Shown here: positions 11,398-22,059 of the stretch, one piece after another
Layout of the letters: each line of letters begins with the position of its first letter
Numbering within the stretch: the first letter of the stretch is position 1
Assembly (NCBI RefSeq): GCF_030929505.1
Contig: NZ_JAVFVV010000012.1
Coordinates: 62,001 to 126,000, forward strand
Direction: 5' to 3'
Length of the DNA stretch: 64,000 nucleotides
Source: Mesorhizobium sp. LHD-90
GTDB lineage: Bacteria; Pseudomonadota; Alphaproteobacteria; Rhizobiales; Rhizobiaceae
The notes under the pieces: generated by a model
Told to the model about the DNA's origin: nothing
What the model saw: the letters and a program-made list of their open reading frames with translations, nothing else
Databases searched by the model: none
Program-made: the position numbers and the translations under genes

Positions 11398-12690
11398 ATG
11401 GATGTTGAGGTGAGCCGTCTGTCGAACGGCCTGACAGTCGCGACCGAAACTCTACCAAGCATCGAAACCACCGCTCTAGGCATCTGGGTCAAGTCGGGCG
11501 CGCGCAACGAGCGCGCCGACGAGCACGGCATGGCGCACCTGCTCGAGCATATGGCGTTCAAGGGCACCAGCGGGCGCAGCGCCTTCCAGATCGCCTCCGA
11601 GATCGAGAATGTCGGCGGCGAGATCAATGCCGCGACCAGCGTCGAGACGACCTCCTTCTATGCCCGCGTGCTGTCGGAGGACGTGCCGCTGGCGGTCGAC
11701 ATCCTGGCCGACATCCTCCAGGATTCCACCTTCGATCCCGACGAGCTGGAGCGCGAGCAGAACGTCATCCTGCAGGAGATCGGCGCCGCGCACGACACGC
11801 CCGACGACATCGTCTTCGACCGGTTCACCGAGACCGCCTACCGCAACCAGACGATCGGCCGCTCGATCCTCGGCACGCCGGAAACGGTGCAATCCTTCTC
11901 CTCCAAACAGTTGCACGCCTTCATGGAGCGCCAATACAGCGCCGAGGAGATGGTGGTGGTCGCGGCCGGCGACATCAAGCACGACGCGTTCGTGCGCGAC
12001 GTCGAAAAGAAGCTCGGCGGCTTCCGCGCCAAGGCGGAAGGCAACATTCCGCAGGCGGCCAGCTATGTCGGCGGCGACTACCGCGAGGAGCGCGACCTGA
12101 TGGACGCGCAGGTGGTGCTCGGCTTCGAGGGCCGCGCCTACCATGTGCGCGACTTCTACGCCTCGCAGGTCTTGTCGATGATCCTCGGCGGCGGCATGTC
12201 GTCCCGCCTGTTCCAGGAGGTGCGCGAGAAGCGCGGCCTCTGCTATTCGGTCTACGCGTTCCACTGGGGTTTCTCCGACACCGGCATCTTCGGCATCCAT
12301 GCGGCGACCGGCCTGAGCGACATCGGCAAGCTGGTACCGGTCATCATCGAGGAATTGCAGAAGGCGGGCGAACGCATCGACCAGTCGGAACTCGACCGGG
12401 CGCGGGCGCAATATCGCGCCGGGCTGATTATGTCGGCCGAGAGCGCCGCCAGCCGCGCCTCGCAGATCGCCCGCCAGATCCTGCTGTTCGGCCGGCCGAT
12501 CGCCAAGGAGGAACTGATGGAGCGGCTGTCGGCGCTCACCGTCGAGCGGCTGACCGACCTGTCGGCGCGTATGTTCTCCACCCTGCCGACGGTGACCGGC
12601 GTCGGCCCGGTCGGCACGCTCGCCTCCTACGACCAGATCCGCGACTCGCTTGCCGGCAGCGCTCCCGTGCTGCGGAAGCTCGCGGTGTGA
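11398..12690 (+). CDS. M16 family zinc peptidase (mitochondrial processing peptidase-like)
   Basis: A 430-residue pitrilysin/M16 metallopeptidase of the bacterial MPP-like group. The inverted zinc motif HxxEH is seen at residues 47-51 (HLLEHMAFKG), with the third ligand Glu expected in EREQNVILQEIGAAHD. The C-terminal inactive half contains the usual REKRGLCYSVYAFHW. It probably degrades peptides or processes a small set of proteins; substrates in rhizobia are not established. It starts 5 bp after thrC and is followed closely by a GNAT gene. Confidence 0.93.
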   Translation: MDVEVSRLSNGLTVATETLPSIETTALGIWVKSGARNERADEHGMAHLLEHMAFKGTSGRSAFQIASEIENVGGEINAATSVETTSFYARVLSEDVPLAVDILADILQDSTFDPDELEREQNVILQEIGAAHDTPDDIVFDRFTETAYRNQTIGRSILGTPETVQSFSSKQLHAFMERQYSAEEMVVVAAGDIKHDAFVRDVEKKLGGFRAKAEGNIPQAASYVGGDYREERDLMDAQVVLGFEGRAYHVRDFYASQVLSMILGGGMSSRLFQEVREKRGLCYSVYAFHWGFSDTGIFGIHAATGLSDIGKLVPVIIEELQKAGERIDQSELDRARAQYRAGLIMSAESAASRASQIARQILLFGRPIAKEELMERLSALTVERLTDLSARMFSTLPTVTGVGPVGTLASYDQIRDSLAGSAPVLRKLAV

Positions 12691-12698
12691 TCTGATGC

Positions 12699-13295
12699 AT
12701 GATCGCGCTTCCGTTCTTCCGCCGCGACCTTCCGTCGCTCAGAGGTGAACGCGTCGCGCTGCGAATGCCGGCTGCCAGCGACTACCGTGAATGGGCGGCG
12801 CTGAGGGCCGAAAGCCGCCGATTCCTCGAACCCTGGGAGCCGCGGTGGTCCTCCGACGAACTCGAATGGCCGGCCTGGCGCCAGCGGCTAGCCCGTTATC
12901 GCGATGATTTCAATCAGGGAACCGGCGCGGCCTTTTTCATCTTCGAGAACAGCTCCGGCAGGCTGATGGGCGGCATCACCGTCGGCAACATCCGCTACGG
13001 CGTCGCCCAGACCGGGCAGATCGGCTACTGGATCGGCGAACGCTATGCTGGCATGGGTTACATGCCCGAGGCCCTGCGCCTCGTCGCCCGCCACGCCTTC
13101 GGGACGCTGCGGTTGCACCGCATCGAGGCAGCCTGTATCCCCGACAATCTGCGCTCGATACGCGTGCTTGAAAAAGCCGGATTTCGGCGCGAGGGACTGC
13201 TCAGATCCTATCTCAGGATCAACGGCATCTGGCACGACCACTATCTCTATGCCCTGATCGCGGACGATCCCGGCATGACCACCGCGAAGGACTGA
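12699..13295 (+). CDS. RimJ/RimL-type GNAT acetyltransferase
   Basis: A 198-residue GNAT protein of the RimJ/RimL type, which acetylates N-terminal amines of ribosomal or other proteins. Typical blocks are GERVALRMPAASDYREWAALR at the N-terminus, GYWIGERYAGMGYMPEALRL (acetyl-CoA loop) and RIEAACIPDNLRSIRVLEKAGF near the C-terminus. It lies 8 bp after the M16 gene and 2 bp before the GGDEF/EAL gene, so thrC and these three genes form one likely operon. The substrate is unknown. Confidence 0.88.
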   Translation: MIALPFFRRDLPSLRGERVALRMPAASDYREWAALRAESRRFLEPWEPRWSSDELEWPAWRQRLARYRDDFNQGTGAAFFIFENSSGRLMGGITVGNIRYGVAQTGQIGYWIGERYAGMGYMPEALRLVARHAFGTLRLHRIEAACIPDNLRSIRVLEKAGFRREGLLRSYLRINGIWHDHYLYALIADDPGMTTAKD

Positions 13296-13297
13296 CG

Positions 13298-16186
13298 TTG
13301 CGCTTATTTGTTCGAACAGGTCCCCTGATCGCGCTGGTCATCGCGTTCCTGCTCGGCCTGCTTGCGGTTTCGCCCGGCTACGCGATCGAGCCGATCAAGA
13401 TCGCCCGCGACGACGTCGCGCTGGACCTGTCGGGAGCGGTGCAGATCTACCGCAACCAGGGCCAGAATTTCCAGGTGTCGACGGCGCCCGGTCCCGACGG
13501 CATCGTGCGGCGCATCGAGGTGGAGGCCAATGACGCGCGCTCGAGCGGCGACTGGGGCGTGTTCGCGCTCGCCAACACGACCGACCAGCAGATCGACCGG
13601 CTGATCGTCGCGCCTCACTTCCGTCTAGCGAACTCCGGCCTGTTCTGGCCCGACCTCGGATCGAGCCGCATCGCCGCGATCACGCCCAGCGAAGGTTTCG
13701 CGCTCGACCGGCAGGTGAGCCCGGACGCCGACATTTTCCAGGTCACGCTCGACCCTGGAGCAGTGGTGACCTTCATCGCGGAACTGGCGTCGCCGCGCCT
13801 GCCGCAGGTCTATCTATGGGCGCCGGAGGCCTACAAGGATTCCGTCAATTCCTACACGCTCTATCGCGGCATCGTCATCGGCATCTCCGGCCTTTTGGCC
13901 CTGTTCCTGACCATCCTGTTCGTGGTCAAGGGCACGTCGATGTTCCCGGCAACCGCGGCGCTCTCCTGGGCGGTGCTTGCCTATATCTGCGTCGACTTCG
14001 GCTTCGTGAACGAGGTGATCGACATCGCGCCGGGCAACCAGCAGATCTGGCGCGCCGGCACCGAAGTGGCGCTGGCGGCGACCTTCGTCGTCTTCCTGTT
14101 CGCCTATCTCAACCTCAACCGCTGGCACGGGCATTTCAGCTACGGCGCGCTGCTGTGGATCGCCGGCCTGCTGCTGATCGCAGGCGTGGCGGTGGTCGAT
14201 CCGGCGGTCGCGGCCGGCACGGCGCGGCTTTCCTTCGCCGCCACCGCCGTGGTGGGCCTAGGCCTGATCATCATGCTGGGCTTCCGCGGCTACGACCGAG
14301 CGATCATGTTGGTGCCGAGCTGGGTGATGGTGCTGGCCTGGCTGACGGCGTCGTGGATGGCGATCACCGGCGTGCTCAACAACGACATCGTGCAGCCAGC
14401 GCTTGGCGGCGGCCTCATCCTCATCATCCTTCTGATCGGCTTCACCGTCATCCAGCACGCGTTTGCGGGCGGCGCGCTGCATCAGGGCCTGTTCAGCGAC
14501 CTCGAACGCCAGGCGCTGGCCGTGGCTGGTTCCGGCGACACGGTGTGGGACTGGGACGTGCTGCGCGACCGCGTCACCACCCGTCCCGACGTCAGCGCAC
14601 AGCTCGGCCTGCCGCCCAACAGCCTCGGCGGTCCGGCGCGCAACTGGCTGCCGGTGCTGCATGCCGACGACCGCGACAGTTTCCGCACGACGCTGGACGT
14701 GGTGCTGGAGCATCGGCGCGGGCGGGTCTACCAGAATTTCCGGCTGCGCGGCGCCGACGGCCACTATCACTGGTTCTCGCTCAAGGCGCGACCGGTGGTC
14801 GGCTCGGACGGCGAGGTGATCCGCTGCGTCGGCACGCTGGTCGACGTGACCGAGCAGAAGAAGTCCGAGGAGCGGCTGCTGCACGACGCGGTGCACGACA
14901 ACCTCACCGGTCTGCCCAACCGCGAACTGTTCCTGACCCGCCTCGACGCGATCATTTCGGTCGCCAAGACCGAAGAGACGGTGCGGCCGACGGTGCTCGT
15001 CATCGATATCGACCGGTTCAAGCAGGTCAATGACGGGCTTGGAATTTCGGCCGGCGACACGATCCTGCTGACCATCGCCCGCCGTCTTCACCGCCTGCTC
15101 AAGCCGTCGGACGCGCTGTCGCGGTTTTCCGGCGACCAGTTCGCGTTCATGCTCCTGTCGGAGCAGGACCCGGCACGCATCGCCGCCTTCGCCGACTCGA
15201 TCAAGCAGGCGATCCGCGCGCCGGTGAATTTCGCCAAGCGCGAGATCGTGCTGACCGCCTCGATCGGACTGGTCTCCTGGACCGCGGCCCAAGGCGCCGC
15301 TACCGACATGGTCAAGGACGCCGAGCTTGCCATGCAGCAGGCCAAACGTTTCGGCGGGGACCGCATCGAGCCGTTCCGGCCGGCCTTCCGCTCGGTCGGC
15401 ACCGACCGGCTGCAACTGGAATCCGACCTGCACCGCGCCGTCGAGCGCAAGGAACTGACGCTGGTCTACCAGCCGATCGTGCGATTGGAGGATCGCTCCG
15501 TCGCCGGCTTCGAGGCGCTGCTGCGATGGGAGCATCCGCGGCGCGGCGCCATCCCGCCTTCGGACTTCATCCCGGTGGCGGAGAACAGCGGCCTGATCGT
15601 GCAACTGGGCCTGTTCGCAATGCAGCGGGCGGCGGAGGATCTTGCCGGCTGGCAGAAGCAGATCGGCGAAACGCCCCTGTCGGTAGCGGTCAACCTGTCC
15701 AGCCGCCAGTTGCTGAGGCGCGACCTCGTAAACGATGTGAAGTCAGTGGTGGCGCGCGCCAACATCAAGCCGATCTGCTTTCGTCTGGAACTCACCGAGT
15801 CGCTGGTGATGGACAATCCCGAGCAGAGCGCACATGTGCTCGGCAAGCTCAAGAAGCTCGGTATCGGGCTTTCCATCGACGATTTCGGCACCGGCTATTC
15901 GTCGCTATCGTATCTCACCCGCTTCCCGTTCGACACGATCAAGATCGACAAGAGCTTTCTCGACGATCCGTCGCCGAAGCGCGCGGTGCTGCTCAAATCC
16001 ATGGTCAACATGGCGCACGAACTCGGCATGTCGGTGGTCGCCGAGGGTATCTCCGACGAGCGTGACGCGCTGGAGTTGAGGCAGATGGGCTGCGAATATG
16101 TGCAGAGCTACATGTTCGGCGCACCGATCCATGCCGATGCCGTGCTGAGGATGCTGAAGGAGCAGTATCCGGCCGTTCAGGCGTGA
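13298..16186 (+). CDS. 7TM-PAS-GGDEF-EAL signalling protein
   Basis: A 962-residue membrane protein for cyclic-di-GMP turnover, starting at a TTG. A signal-like segment (about 8-30) precedes a periplasmic 7TMR-DISM-like domain, then about seven membrane helices (185-390), a PAS domain (407-517), GGDEF (530-690) and EAL (706-954). The GGDEF signature is SGDQF, so diguanylate cyclase activity is doubtful. The EAL domain looks intact: [44 protein letters not shown] and VVAEGI. Net phosphodiesterase activity is the best inference. Its 3' end overlaps convergent yqgE by 10 bp. Confidence 0.93.
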   Translation: MRLFVRTGPLIALVIAFLLGLLAVSPGYAIEPIKIARDDVALDLSGAVQIYRNQGQNFQVSTAPGPDGIVRRIEVEANDARSSGDWGVFALANTTDQQIDRLIVAPHFRLANSGLFWPDLGSSRIAAITPSEGFALDRQVSPDADIFQVTLDPGAVVTFIAELASPRLPQVYLWAPEAYKDSVNSYTLYRGIVIGISGLLALFLTILFVVKGTSMFPATAALSWAVLAYICVDFGFVNEVIDIAPGNQQIWRAGTEVALAATFVVFLFAYLNLNRWHGHFSYGALLWIAGLLLIAGVAVVDPAVAAGTARLSFAATAVVGLGLIIMLGFRGYDRAIMLVPSWVMVLAWLTASWMAITGVLNNDIVQPALGGGLILIILLIGFTVIQHAFAGGALHQGLFSDLERQALAVAGSGDTVWDWDVLRDRVTTRPDVSAQLGLPPNSLGGPARNWLPVLHADDRDSFRTTLDVVLEHRRGRVYQNFRLRGADGHYHWFSLKARPVVGSDGEVIRCVGTLVDVTEQKKSEERLLHDAVHDNLTGLPNRELFLTRLDAIISVAKTEETVRPTVLVIDIDRFKQVNDGLGISAGDTILLTIARRLHRLLKPSDALSRFSGDQFAFMLLSEQDPARIAAFADSIKQAIRAPVNFAKREIVLTASIGLVSWTAAQGAATDMVKDAELAMQQAKRFGGDRIEPFRPAFRSVGTDRLQLESDLHRAVERKELTLVYQPIVRLEDRSVAGFEALLRWEHPRRGAIPPSDFIPVAENSGLIVQLGLFAMQRAAEDLAGWQKQIGETPLSVAVNLSSRQLLRRDLVNDVKSVVARANIKPICFRLELTESLVMDNPEQSAHVLGKLKKLGIGLSIDDFGTGYSSLSYLTRFPFDTIKIDKSFLDDPSPKRAVLLKSMVNMAHELGMSVVAEGISDERDALELRQMGCEYVQSYMFGAPIHADAVLRMLKEQYPAVQA

Positions 16187-16782
16187 CCGGCAACCGGGCT
16201 CAGATGCGCCAGGTCGATGCCGAGCGAGGCAATGACGCGGTCGTATTTGCGGTCCATGTCGGCGTCGAACAGCATGTCCGGCAGCGCCGGACAGGTCAGC
16301 CAGCCGTTCTCCTGGATCTCGCGCTCTAGCTGACCCGCGCCCCAGCCTGAGTAGCCCAGCGCCATCAGCGCCTTGCTCGGCCCCCTGCCTTTGGAAATGG
16401 CGCGCAGAATGTCGATGGTGGCGGTCAGGCAGATGTCCTGCGACACCGGCAGCGAGGACTCCACCTTGTAGTCGCCGCTGTGGAGCACGAAGCCGCGGCT
16501 GCGGTCGACGGGGCCGCCATTGCGCACGACAAAATTGCGGGCGGAATCCGGCAGGCGGATGACTTCTTTCTCATCCATTATGCCGAGTTGGACGAGCAGG
16601 TCTGGAAACAGCATCTGCTGGGCCTGGTTGATGATCAGACCCATGGCGCCCTCCTCGCTGTGGGCGCAGATATAAATCACCGAGCGCGTGAAGCGGTCGT
16701 CCTTCATGCCGGGCATGGCGATCAGAAAATGCCCGTCGAGGAATCCGCGCTTCGAGGCGCCCTTGTGCTTCAGAAGATCCAT
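16177..16782 (-). CDS. YqgE/AlgH family protein (DUF179)
   Basis: A 201-residue DUF179 protein. The diagnostic block is [21 protein letters not shown] followed by [13 protein letters not shown], and [17 protein letters not shown] further on. YqgE/AlgH has been linked to alginate regulation in Pseudomonas, but no biochemical role is settled. It overlaps the tail of the GGDEF/EAL gene head to tail and is divergent from a DsbD-N-type gene. Confidence 0.92.
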   Translation of the reverse strand: MDLLKHKGASKRGFLDGHFLIAMPGMKDDRFTRSVIYICAHSEEGAMGLIINQAQQMLFPDLLVQLGIMDEKEVIRLPDSARNFVVRNGGPVDRSRGFVLHSGDYKVESSLPVSQDICLTATIDILRAISKGRGPSKALMALGYSGWGAGQLEREIQENGWLTCPALPDMLFDADMDRKYDRVIASLGIDLAHLSPVAGHA

Positions 16783-16927
16783 GCCTCAAGGTAACTTCTT
16801 TTTCGTCCTCTTGAAAGACCGCTTTGTGCGGCGCGGCATCGGGCGCAACGGTGTTTGTCACGCAAATATGAGCAGGACCGTCGGACGCCACATTGCAAAT
16901 CTGAAGCGGGCGCGTCAGATCACACAC

Positions 16928-17731
16928 ATGACATGCTGGCGCGTCCTTTTCCCCCTGGTTGCTCTCCTTGTCGGCTCCACGGCAGCCGCCTCGGCGTCCT
17001 CCAGTCCCTGGATCGATGTCCAGGGCGCGCGCGTAAGGCTGGTGACAAGCGGAACCCCTGGAGCGGACGGCGTCCTGCGCGGTATGCTCGAGATAGAACT
17101 TTTCCCCGGATGGAAGACCTACTGGCGCGACCCCGGCTACGCCGGCGTGCCGCCGGCCATCGACGTCGCCGGCAGCGCCAATGTCAGCGCGGCAGAGTTC
17201 GACTTTCCGGCCCCGCGGCGGCATGACGAGGGCGACTCGTCCTGGGCGGGTTACGACCGGCCGGTCAGCCTGCCGGTGCGCTTCACGGTCGCCGATCCGT
17301 CGCTGCCCGTATCGGTCAAGGCGAGCATCTTCCTCGGTGTGTGCGAGACGATCTGCGTTCCGGTAAAGGCCGAGATCGCGATCGACACCATGGCCGATCC
17401 GGACAATCCGGACGATGCGGCCGCCGTGTCGGCTGCATTCGAGGCGCTGCCGCCGGCGGCGACGGCGGAATTCGGCCTGCGGGCGGCAAGTTTCGAGGCT
17501 GACACGCTGACGGTCGAGGCGGTTCTGCCCGCAGGCGCGGAGGACGCCGACCTGTTCCTGGCCGCCGAAGGCGACTATTCGTTCGAGGAACCGAAGCGCT
17601 GGCAAAAAGACGGGCGCACCTTCTTCAGCATTCCGGCGGGCCGCCCCGAAACACCGCCGACCTCCGGCGGGCTTCATTACACGCTGGTGACCAGCGCGGG
17701 CGCCGTGAGCGGCGTCCTGCCATTCTTCTAG
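16928..17731 (+). CDS. Secreted DsbD N-terminal-domain-like protein
   Basis: A 267-residue exported protein that matches the immunoglobulin-like alpha domain of the disulfide reductase DsbD/ScsB. A signal peptide runs to about residue 23 (STAAASA). The conserved FPGWKTYWRDPGYAGVPP block and the redox-type pair VCETICVP (Cys-x3-Cys) are visible. There is no DsbD membrane domain and no C-terminal thioredoxin domain, so it is a stand-alone version. It may shuttle electrons between a CcdA/DsbD-type membrane protein and periplasmic targets; this is inference. An upstream ATG at 16868 is an alternative start. Confidence 0.8.
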   Translation: MTCWRVLFPLVALLVGSTAAASASSSPWIDVQGARVRLVTSGTPGADGVLRGMLEIELFPGWKTYWRDPGYAGVPPAIDVAGSANVSAAEFDFPAPRRHDEGDSSWAGYDRPVSLPVRFTVADPSLPVSVKASIFLGVCETICVPVKAEIAIDTMADPDNPDDAAAVSAAFEALPPAATAEFGLRAASFEADTLTVEAVLPAGAEDADLFLAAEGDYSFEEPKRWQKDGRTFFSIPAGRPETPPTSGGLHYTLVTSAGAVSGVLPFF

Positions 17732-17815
17732 GTCACTCGGCTGCGGCGATTGCGGAACGGCACGCCAACGGGTAATCCGAGATGGACTTCCCCCCAAACC
17801 AGATCCGAGGAAACG

Positions 17816-18301
17816 ATGACCATATCCGTTGGCGACAAGCTGCCCGAGGCCAGCTTCAAAGTTATGACCGCGGACGGCGCAAAGACGCTGACGACCGCCG
17901 ACGTCTTCGCCGGCAAGAAGGTCGTGCTGTTCGCGGTTCCCGGCGCCTTCACGCCGACCTGCAGCAACAACCACCTGCCCGGCTATCTCGAAAACCACGA
18001 CGCGATTACGGCGCGCGGCGTCGACACGATCGCTGTGCTCGCCGTCAACGATCATCACGTCATGGCCGCCTGGGCGCGCTTTTCCGGCGCGGAAGGCAAG
18101 ATCCTGTTCCTGGCCGACGGCAATGGCGATTTCGTCAAGTCGATCGGCCTCGACATGGATCTCAGCGGTGGCGGGCTCGGCCTGCGCTCCAAGCGGTTCT
18201 CGATGATCGTCAACGACGGCAAGGTCGAGGCTCTCAACATCGAGGACGCGCCCGGCCAGGCGGTGACTTCGGGCGCCGCGCGGCTGCTCGAACAGCTTTG
18301 A
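17816..18301 (+). CDS. Peroxiredoxin (Prx5/AhpE-like)
   Basis: A 161-residue peroxiredoxin of the Prx5 class, reducing hydrogen and organic peroxides with glutathione/glutaredoxin or thioredoxin. The peroxidatic Cys49 sits in PGAFTPTCSNNHLPGY. No second Cys is present, so it works by a 1-Cys mechanism. The partner residues in VAVNDHHVMAAW and the C-terminal LGLRSKRFSMIV block are typical. The ATG at 17816 has GAGGA seven bases before it. The gene converges on rnhA with a 13-bp gap. Confidence 0.93.
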   Translation: MTISVGDKLPEASFKVMTADGAKTLTTADVFAGKKVVLFAVPGAFTPTCSNNHLPGYLENHDAITARGVDTIAVLAVNDHHVMAAWARFSGAEGKILFLADGNGDFVKSIGLDMDLSGGGLGLRSKRFSMIVNDGKVEALNIEDAPGQAVTSGAARLLEQL

Positions 18302-18314
18302 GAATATCCCGGCT

Positions 18315-18881
18315 TCAATAACTTTGGGTCGAGCGTCGCGGCTTTCGCGGCGCAGGCTTTGCGGCTTCGCCGGTGCCGCCAGCGGCCGGGCGCGGTTTCG
18401 CAGGAGCTGACGGCAGAGTCCGCGGCAGGCGCGACGGCTTGGTCTTGAACGGCGCCATGCCGAGCCGGGCCAGCTCGTCGGCCCGCTCGTTCTCCGGATG
18501 GCCGGCATGGCCCTTCACCCAGTGCCAGACGATCTTGTGCCGGCGCGTGGCCTCGTCGAGCGCCTGCCACAGCTCGGCGTTCTTCACCGGCTGTTTCGAC
18601 GCCGTTTTCCAGCCGTTCTTCTTCCAGCCGTGAATCCAGCCGGAAATGCCGTCGCGCACATAGTTGCTGTCGGTGTAGAGATCGACCGTGCATGGCTCCT
18701 TCAGCGCATTGAGCGCCTCGATTGCCGCCATGAGTTCCATGCGGTTGTTGGTGGTCGCGGCTTCGCCGCCCGAAACTTCCTTGACGCTGTCGTTGTAGCG
18801 CAGGATGGCGCCCCATCCGCCCGGCCCCGGATTGCCCGAACAGGCGCCGTCGGTGAAAATCTCGATGCGCTTTCCGATCAC
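18315..18881 (-). CDS. rnhA: Ribonuclease HI with basic C-terminal tail
   Basis: RNase HI cuts RNA in RNA:DNA hybrids. The catalytic carboxylates are Asp11 ([11 protein letters not shown]), Glu49 (NNRMELMA), Asp71 (YTDSNYV) and the Asp in NERADELA. After residue 155 a roughly 35-residue Pro/Arg/Lys-rich tail ([14 protein letters not shown]) extends past the usual end. The GTG at 18881 overlaps the stop of thrB by GTGA; no ATG lies closer. Together ispH, thrB and rnhA form a coupled rhizobial operon. Confidence 0.93.
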   Translation of the reverse strand: MIGKRIEIFTDGACSGNPGPGGWGAILRYNDSVKEVSGGEAATTNNRMELMAAIEALNALKEPCTVDLYTDSNYVRDGISGWIHGWKKNGWKTASKQPVKNAELWQALDEATRRHKIVWHWVKGHAGHPENERADELARLGMAPFKTKPSRLPRTLPSAPAKPRPAAGGTGEAAKPAPRKPRRSTQSY

Positions 18882-19837
18882 AAGCCATACTCCGCGGCGG
18901 AATGGATCTGCCTGTGGAAACGCAGGCGGCGGATGAATTCGTGCGGATCGCGCTTCTGCACCAGGGCGCCGTCCGGGATGGTCAGCCAGTCGTAAAGGCG
19001 CGTCAGCATGAAACGCAGCGCCGAGCCGCGCGCCAGAAGCGGCAGCGCCTCGATCTCGGCCGGCTCCAGCGGCCGCACCGAGCGGTAGCCGGCAAGCAGA
19101 GCCGCGCTCTTGGTGAGATTGTAGGACTGATCCTTCTCGAAACACCAGGCGTTGAGACAGGTGGCGAGATCGTAGGCGTAAAAATCGTTGCAGGCGAAAT
19201 AGAAGTCGATCAGCCCCGACAGTTTCTGGCCCAGGAAGAAGACGTTGTCCGGGAAGAGATCGGCATGGATGACGCCCGACGGCAAGTTTTTCGACCAGTC
19301 GCGTTCCAGTTCGGCAAAATCCCTGTCCACCTCGCCGACAAGGCCGGGCTCGACCTCGTCGGCGCGGTCGCGGGAACCGGCCCAGAGTTTTCGCCAGCCG
19401 TCGATTTGCAGCGCGTTCGGCCGCGACAGCGGAAAGTCCGCGCCGGCGATGTGCATGGCGGCGAGGGCCTTGCCGACTTCACGGCACTGCGCAACGGTCG
19501 GGCGGCGCATCCACATGCCTTCGAGGAAGGTGATGAGGGCGGCAGCCCGACCGGCGAGCTCGCCGATGACGGTGCCGTCCTTGCGATGCACCGGCAGCGG
19601 GCAGACGATGCCTTTCTTGGCCAGATGATCCATCAGGCCGAGGAAGAACGGCAGATCCTCGCGCTCAACGCGTTTCTCGTAGAGCGTCAGGATGTAGGCG
19701 CCGCTCGAGGTGTGGAGCAGATAGTTGGAGTTCTCCGACCCCTCGGCTATCCCCTTGTAGGAAAGGAGCTCACCGACGTCATAGTTCGCGAGGAAGGACT
19801 GGAGTTCTCCTTCCGAAACGTCGGTGTAGACGGCCAT
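18878..19837 (-). CDS. thrB: Homoserine kinase (choline-kinase-like type)
   Basis: Phosphorylates L-homoserine, supplying the substrate of ThrC. This is the 319-residue rhizobial/Pseudomonas-type ThrB of the aminoglycoside-phosphotransferase fold rather than the GHMP kinase of E. coli. The Brenner-type catalytic loop is [14 protein letters not shown] and the metal site is [17 protein letters not shown]. It starts 3 bp after ispH and overlaps rnhA by 4 bp. Confidence 0.95.
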   Translation of the reverse strand: MAVYTDVSEGELQSFLANYDVGELLSYKGIAEGSENSNYLLHTSSGAYILTLYEKRVEREDLPFFLGLMDHLAKKGIVCPLPVHRKDGTVIGELAGRAAALITFLEGMWMRRPTVAQCREVGKALAAMHIAGADFPLSRPNALQIDGWRKLWAGSRDRADEVEPGLVGEVDRDFAELERDWSKNLPSGVIHADLFPDNVFFLGQKLSGLIDFYFACNDFYAYDLATCLNAWCFEKDQSYNLTKSAALLAGYRSVRPLEPAEIEALPLLARGSALRFMLTRLYDWLTIPDGALVQKRDPHEFIRRLRFHRQIHSAAEYGL

Positions 19838-19840
19838 TGT

Positions 19841-20851
19841 CTATCTGTTTCCATTCACGAAGGCCATGTCGGCCGCGGTCAGTTCGACGTCGCGCAGGGC
19901 ACGCATCACCGGAAAGTTCTCGAGCTCGGTCGCCGTGACCGCCAGATCGACGGTCACGTCGAAGCGGGCACGAAATGCGTCGATTATCTCGTCGACGATG
20001 ATTTCGGGGGCGGACGCTCCCGCCGACAGGCCGAGCGTCGCGATGCCGCCGATCTCGTCCCAGGGGATTTCCGCGGCGCGCTGCACCAGCAGCGACATCT
20101 TTGCGCCGGCGCGCTCGGCGACCTCGACCAGGCGTTTGGAATTGGATGAATTCGGTGCGCCGACGACGAGGAACAGGTCGGAGCCAGGTGCTGCTTCTTT
20201 CACCGCTTCCTGGCGGTTGGTGGTGGCGTAGCAGATCGATTCGGCGGCGGCCGCGTGAAGCTCAGGGAAGCGCTCCTGAAGCGCGCGGATCAGGCCCGCC
20301 GTATCCTCCACCGACAGCGTGGTCTGGGTGACGAAACCCAGAGCCGACGGGTCGGCCGGCTCGAAGGCGGCGACGTCAGCCTCGGTCTCGATCAGCGTAA
20401 CGGCGCCCGGCGGCAACTGGCCCATCGTGCCGATAACCTCCGGGTGCCCGGCATGGCCGATCAAAAGCACATGCCGACCGAGGCGCTGGTGGCGCATCGC
20501 CTGCTTGTGGACCTTCGACACCAGCGGGCAGGTCGCGTCGAGGTAGAACAAGCTGCGTTCCACGGCGTCCGCCGGCACCGATTTCGGCACGCCATGGGCG
20601 GAGAAGACCACCGGGGCGTCGCGGTGCTCCGGCGGTATCTCGTGCAGTTCCTCGATGAAGACGGCGCCGAGCTGCTGCAGGCCCTCGACCACGTATCGGT
20701 TGTGCACGATCTCGTGGCGCACATAGACCGGCGCGCCATACTTCTTCAGCGCCAGCACGACGATCTGGATCGCCCGGTCAACGCCCGCGCAAAAACCGCG
20801 CGGCTGGCAGAGCCGGATTGTTAGGGGGGGATTGGCGACAGGTGCGAACAT
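19841..20851 (-). CDS. ispH: 4-hydroxy-3-methylbut-2-enyl diphosphate reductase
   Basis: Last enzyme of the MEP isoprenoid pathway, making IPP and DMAPP; dxs in this window encodes the first. The 336-residue LytB/IspH protein carries its three cluster Cys in [21 protein letters not shown] and [13 protein letters not shown]. Active-site His and Glu residues are in VRHEIVHN and FSAHGV. It leads the ispH-thrB-rnhA run and lies 42 bp after the SURF1 gene. Confidence 0.97.
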   Translation of the reverse strand: MFAPVANPPLTIRLCQPRGFCAGVDRAIQIVVLALKKYGAPVYVRHEIVHNRYVVEGLQQLGAVFIEELHEIPPEHRDAPVVFSAHGVPKSVPADAVERSLFYLDATCPLVSKVHKQAMRHQRLGRHVLLIGHAGHPEVIGTMGQLPPGAVTLIETEADVAAFEPADPSALGFVTQTTLSVEDTAGLIRALQERFPELHAAAAESICYATTNRQEAVKEAAPGSDLFLVVGAPNSSNSKRLVEVAERAGAKMSLLVQRAAEIPWDEIGGIATLGLSAGASAPEIIVDEIIDAFRARFDVTVDLAVTATELENFPVMRALRDVELTAADMAFVNGNR

Positions 20852-20893
20852 GATGGTTTCCGGCGCCGACTTGAAGGGTCGACCCCTGCCCTG

Positions 20894-21670
20894 TCAAGGC
20901 GTTGCGGCGTCGCGCGGCTTGCGCCGGCCATAGAGCCACAAGAAGACGACGCCGACGAGCGCGCCCGCCAGCCCGTACCAGGTGAGCGCATATTGCAGAT
21001 GGTTGTTGGGCTGGTCGATCATCGTCACCCCGCCGATCGGCAGGCCGCCCGGATTGGGCGTGGCGTCGGCGTCGATGAAAAACGGCATGACCATGGAATG
21101 CAGCGGCAGGTTCGCCGTCGCCTCCATGGCGTCGAGGTCCTTCCAGTAGAAGATGTTCTTCGCCGGTTCGTTGTCGGGCACCAGCGACGACGGCTTTTCG
21201 CCGAGCGGATTGCGTGCCAGCCCATGGATCGTCACCTCACCCTCCACCTGCGTCTGCTGGCGTCTTTGGGGCTCCTTGAGGTCGTAAGGGACGAAGCCGC
21301 GATTGATGAAGACGTAGCGGCCAAAGGCCATGCGCAGGGGGGTGTAGATGTAGAAGCCCGAGCGGCCCTCGTGGGTGGCGAAAAAGTGCCGCTCGCCCGC
21401 GTGATAGAAGGTGCCCGTCAGCTCCACCGGCCAATAATCGACGTCGCCGGTGCGGGCATAACGCGCCTGCATCGACCCGATGGCGACGGGCAGCGAGTTG
21501 ATGCGCTCGTGGATGGTGGCGATCAGCCCTTCCTTCCATTGCATACGCTGCAACTGCCAGCTACCGAGCCCCACCAGCGCGGCGAAGGCAATCACGGCCA
21601 GAACCATCAGCAGCCATGGTACCGGCCTGTCGGTGCGTTTAGCCCGCATTTGCACACCCGCTTCGGCCAT
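20894..21670 (-). CDS. SURF1 family cytochrome oxidase assembly protein
   Basis: SURF1 helps insert heme a into subunit I of aa3 oxidase. The 258-residue protein has a transmembrane helix at about 20-40, a large periplasmic part with the family blocks GLGSWQLQRMQWKE and RYVFINRGFVPYD, and a second helix near 228-248 ending GRRKPRD. The ATG at 21670 is 2 bp from the DUF983 stop. It lies in the run just downstream of the oxidase operon. Confidence 0.93.
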   Translation of the reverse strand: MAEAGVQMRAKRTDRPVPWLLMVLAVIAFAALVGLGSWQLQRMQWKEGLIATIHERINSLPVAIGSMQARYARTGDVDYWPVELTGTFYHAGERHFFATHEGRSGFYIYTPLRMAFGRYVFINRGFVPYDLKEPQRRQQTQVEGEVTIHGLARNPLGEKPSSLVPDNEPAKNIFYWKDLDAMEATANLPLHSMVMPFFIDADATPNPGGLPIGGVTMIDQPNNHLQYALTWYGLAGALVGVVFLWLYGRRKPRDAATP

Positions 21671-21672
21671 GT

Positions 21673-22059
21673 TCACTCCGGGTGATCGAGCCGGCCTTCC
21701 GCCGCCTTGTTGCGGTATTGCAGGGCGATGAGCACGCCCTTGATGAGGCGCAGCGCCATAAGACATAGGGCCAGCGTCAGCGGAATCCATAAGAGGAAAT
21801 GCAGCCAGAGCGGCGGATTGAGGGTCACCTCCATCCAAAGCGCCAGGCCGACCACGATGAAGCCGATGATCAGGATGACAAAGACCGCCGGTCCGTCTCC
21901 CGCATCGGCGAAGGAATAGTCTAGCCGGCACACGCCGCAGCGCGGCGCGACCGACAGGAAGCCCGAGAACATCCGCCCCTCGCCGCAGCGCGGGCAGCGA
22001 CCCCACAGCCCAACACTGAAGGGGTCGACCGGAGGCCAGTCCGCCTTGTCTTCGCTCAT
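21673..22059 (-). CDS. DUF983 membrane protein
   Basis: A 128-residue DUF983 protein. Two CxxC pairs (RCPRCGEGRMF and RCGVC) form a rubredoxin-like zinc or iron knuckle, followed by two membrane helices (about 60-80 and 83-105). DUF983 genes regularly sit beside cytochrome oxidase assembly genes in alphaproteobacteria, so a role in oxidase assembly is a reasonable guess, not proven. It overlaps the transpeptidase gene by ATGA. Confidence 0.9.
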   Translation of the reverse strand: MSEDKADWPPVDPFSVGLWGRCPRCGEGRMFSGFLSVAPRCGVCRLDYSFADAGDGPAVFVILIIGFIVVGLALWMEVTLNPPLWLHFLLWIPLTLALCLMALRLIKGVLIALQYRNKAAEGRLDHPE

